Assembly (NCBI GenBank): GCA_023387295.1
Contig: JAEWIG010000224.1
Span: 1-13,642, forward strand
Direction of reading: 5' to 3'
Length of the DNA: 13,642 bases
DNA from: Bacillota bacterium
Lineage (GTDB): Bacteria; Bacillota; Bacilli; Bacillales; Cytobacillaceae
The position numbers and the translations under genes are program-made. The notes beneath the pieces were generated by a model that was given only the letters and a program-made list of their open reading frames with translations, searched no databases and was not told the origin of the DNA. This document shows positions 12,860 to 13,642 of the stretch, piece after piece (position 1 is the stretch's first letter; each line of letters begins with the position of its first letter).

Positions 12860-13642
12860 TTGTTTAGGGCATTATTAATTGGAGTACTAACTTTAGGCAT
12901 TGTAGGAACAGCGTTTTGGGGGTATCAGGAACATCGAGAGAAGAATGCCATATTAATCAACGCAGAAAACAATTATCAACAAGCATTTCATTCACTTACT
13001 GATAAAGTCAACCTATTACATGATAAAATTGGGACGACTTTAGCAATGAATTCTCGTCAATCATTATCACCGGCACTAGCTGAAGTTTGGAGAATTACGT
13101 CTGAGGCACATAATAATGTCGGACAACTTCCATTAACTCTTCTTCCGTTTAATAAAACAGAGGAGTTTCTCGTAAACATAGGAGATTTCAGCTATCGGAC
13201 TGCAGTGAGAGATCTAGAGAAGGAACCATTAACAAATAAGGAATATGAATCGTTGAAAAAGCTCTATTCTCAGTCTGCGGAGATTAAGCAAGAACTGCAA
13301 AAGGTACAGCATTTAGCCTTGAAAAATAATCTTCGATGGATGGATGTTGAAATGGCGCTAGCTTCAGGAAAAGAAGCAGCTGATAATACGATTATAGATG
13401 GTTTTAAGACGGTAGAAAAAGCAGTTGAAGGCTATGGAGAGACTGATTTAGGACCAACTTATGTTAGCCTTGAAAAGAAAAATAAGGAATACAAATATAT
13501 AAAAGGAAAAGAGATAACTGCTAATGAGGCGGTTGAAATAGCAAAGAAGTTTACTGGCTTTGGAAAACAAACGAAGGTTCATGTAACTGAAAATGGTGAA
13601 GGATCAAACTACAGTTTTTACAGTGTTTTTTTACAGGATAAA
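12860..13642 (+). CDS. ypeB: Germination protein YpeB, N-terminal part (runs off the window)
   Basis: Codes for the first 261 residues of YpeB, which is about 450 residues in B. subtilis; no stop occurs before the window end. YpeB is needed for SleB to be incorporated and stable in the spore and is thought to restrain it until germination (family knowledge). A transmembrane or uncleaved signal segment covers about 4-20 (LLIGVLTLGIVGTAFWG). The conserved body follows, with KIGTTLAMNSRQSLSPAL, VWRITSEAHNNV, LPLTLLPFNKTEE and LRWMDVEMALASG. A region starting near residue 212, after the conserved DLGP, would be the beginning of the PepSY-type domains. The start is TTG at 12860, with GAGAGGTGAAG at 12846-12856 as the ribosome binding site. 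It lies 14 nt after sleB and is co-transcribed with it. Confidence 0.95.
   Translation, partial: MFRALLIGVLTLGIVGTAFWGYQEHREKNAILINAENNYQQAFHSLTDKVNLLHDKIGTTLAMNSRQSLSPALAEVWRITSEAHNNVGQLPLTLLPFNKTEEFLVNIGDFSYRTAVRDLEKEPLTNKEYESLKKLYSQSAEIKQELQKVQHLALKNNLRWMDVEMALASGKEAADNTIIDGFKTVEKAVEGYGETDLGPTYVSLEKKNKEYKYIKGKEITANEAVEIAKKFTGFGKQTKVHVTENGEGSNYSFYSVFLQDK

Overview
The window is about 13.6 kb of AT-rich, densely coding chromosome from a spore-forming member of the Bacillaceae (Bacillus sensu lato). The gene set and order match the fer / ypb / gudB / ypdA / prsW / sleB / ypeB neighbourhood of Bacillus genomes. Spore formation follows from the germination pair sleB-ypeB. Protein lengths are close to the B. 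subtilis orthologues, and nothing suggests recent horizontal transfer: no insertion sequence, phage gene, tRNA, rRNA or CRISPR array is visible.

Layout. (1) 10-258 is fer, a small ferredoxin on the minus strand, with a good sigma-A promoter and a Fur-box-like palindrome behind it. (2) 495-4360 is a tight plus-strand cluster: ypbB (HTH protein), recS (RecQ-family helicase), ypbD (CPBP membrane protease) and ypbE (LysM membrane protein). ypbF, a small membrane protein, follows after a 136-nt leader that can fold over its Shine-Dalgarno sequence. (3) 5121-5753 is a CBS-CBS-ACT protein ending at a strong terminator. It is followed by ypbG (metallophosphoesterase) and mecB/ypbH (ClpC adaptor). (4) 7346-7588 is a regulatory gap with a hairpin, a perfect CcpA-binding (cre) consensus and a sigma-A promoter, leading into gudB (glutamate dehydrogenase, intact active form). 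A perfect 21-bp inverted repeat separates gudB from ypdA (bacillithiol disulfide reductase). (5) ansA (asparaginase, minus strand) converges on ypdA across a bidirectional terminator and diverges from prsW (the membrane protease that starts RsiW degradation). (6) sleB (cortex-lytic enzyme) and ypeB, which runs off the window end, form the germination operon, with a possible sigma-G promoter.

Functional themes: DNA repair (RecS with YpbB), membrane proteolysis and stress (YpbD, PrsW, MecB-ClpC), nitrogen and carbon balance (AnsA releases aspartate and ammonia, GudB releases 2-oxoglutarate and ammonia, under a likely CcpA site), thiol redox (YpdA), electron transfer (Fer) and spore germination (SleB/YpeB).

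I did not find a convincing new multi-gene system; this is core chromosome. The observations most worth a second look are in the regulatory gaps: the perfect cre before gudB, the Fur-like palindrome next to the fer promoter, the four-segment purine/pyrimidine leader of ypbF, and the perfect inverted repeat between gudB and ypdA. Among the proteins, the GNND motif of YpbG and the shifted zinc cysteines of RecS stand out.
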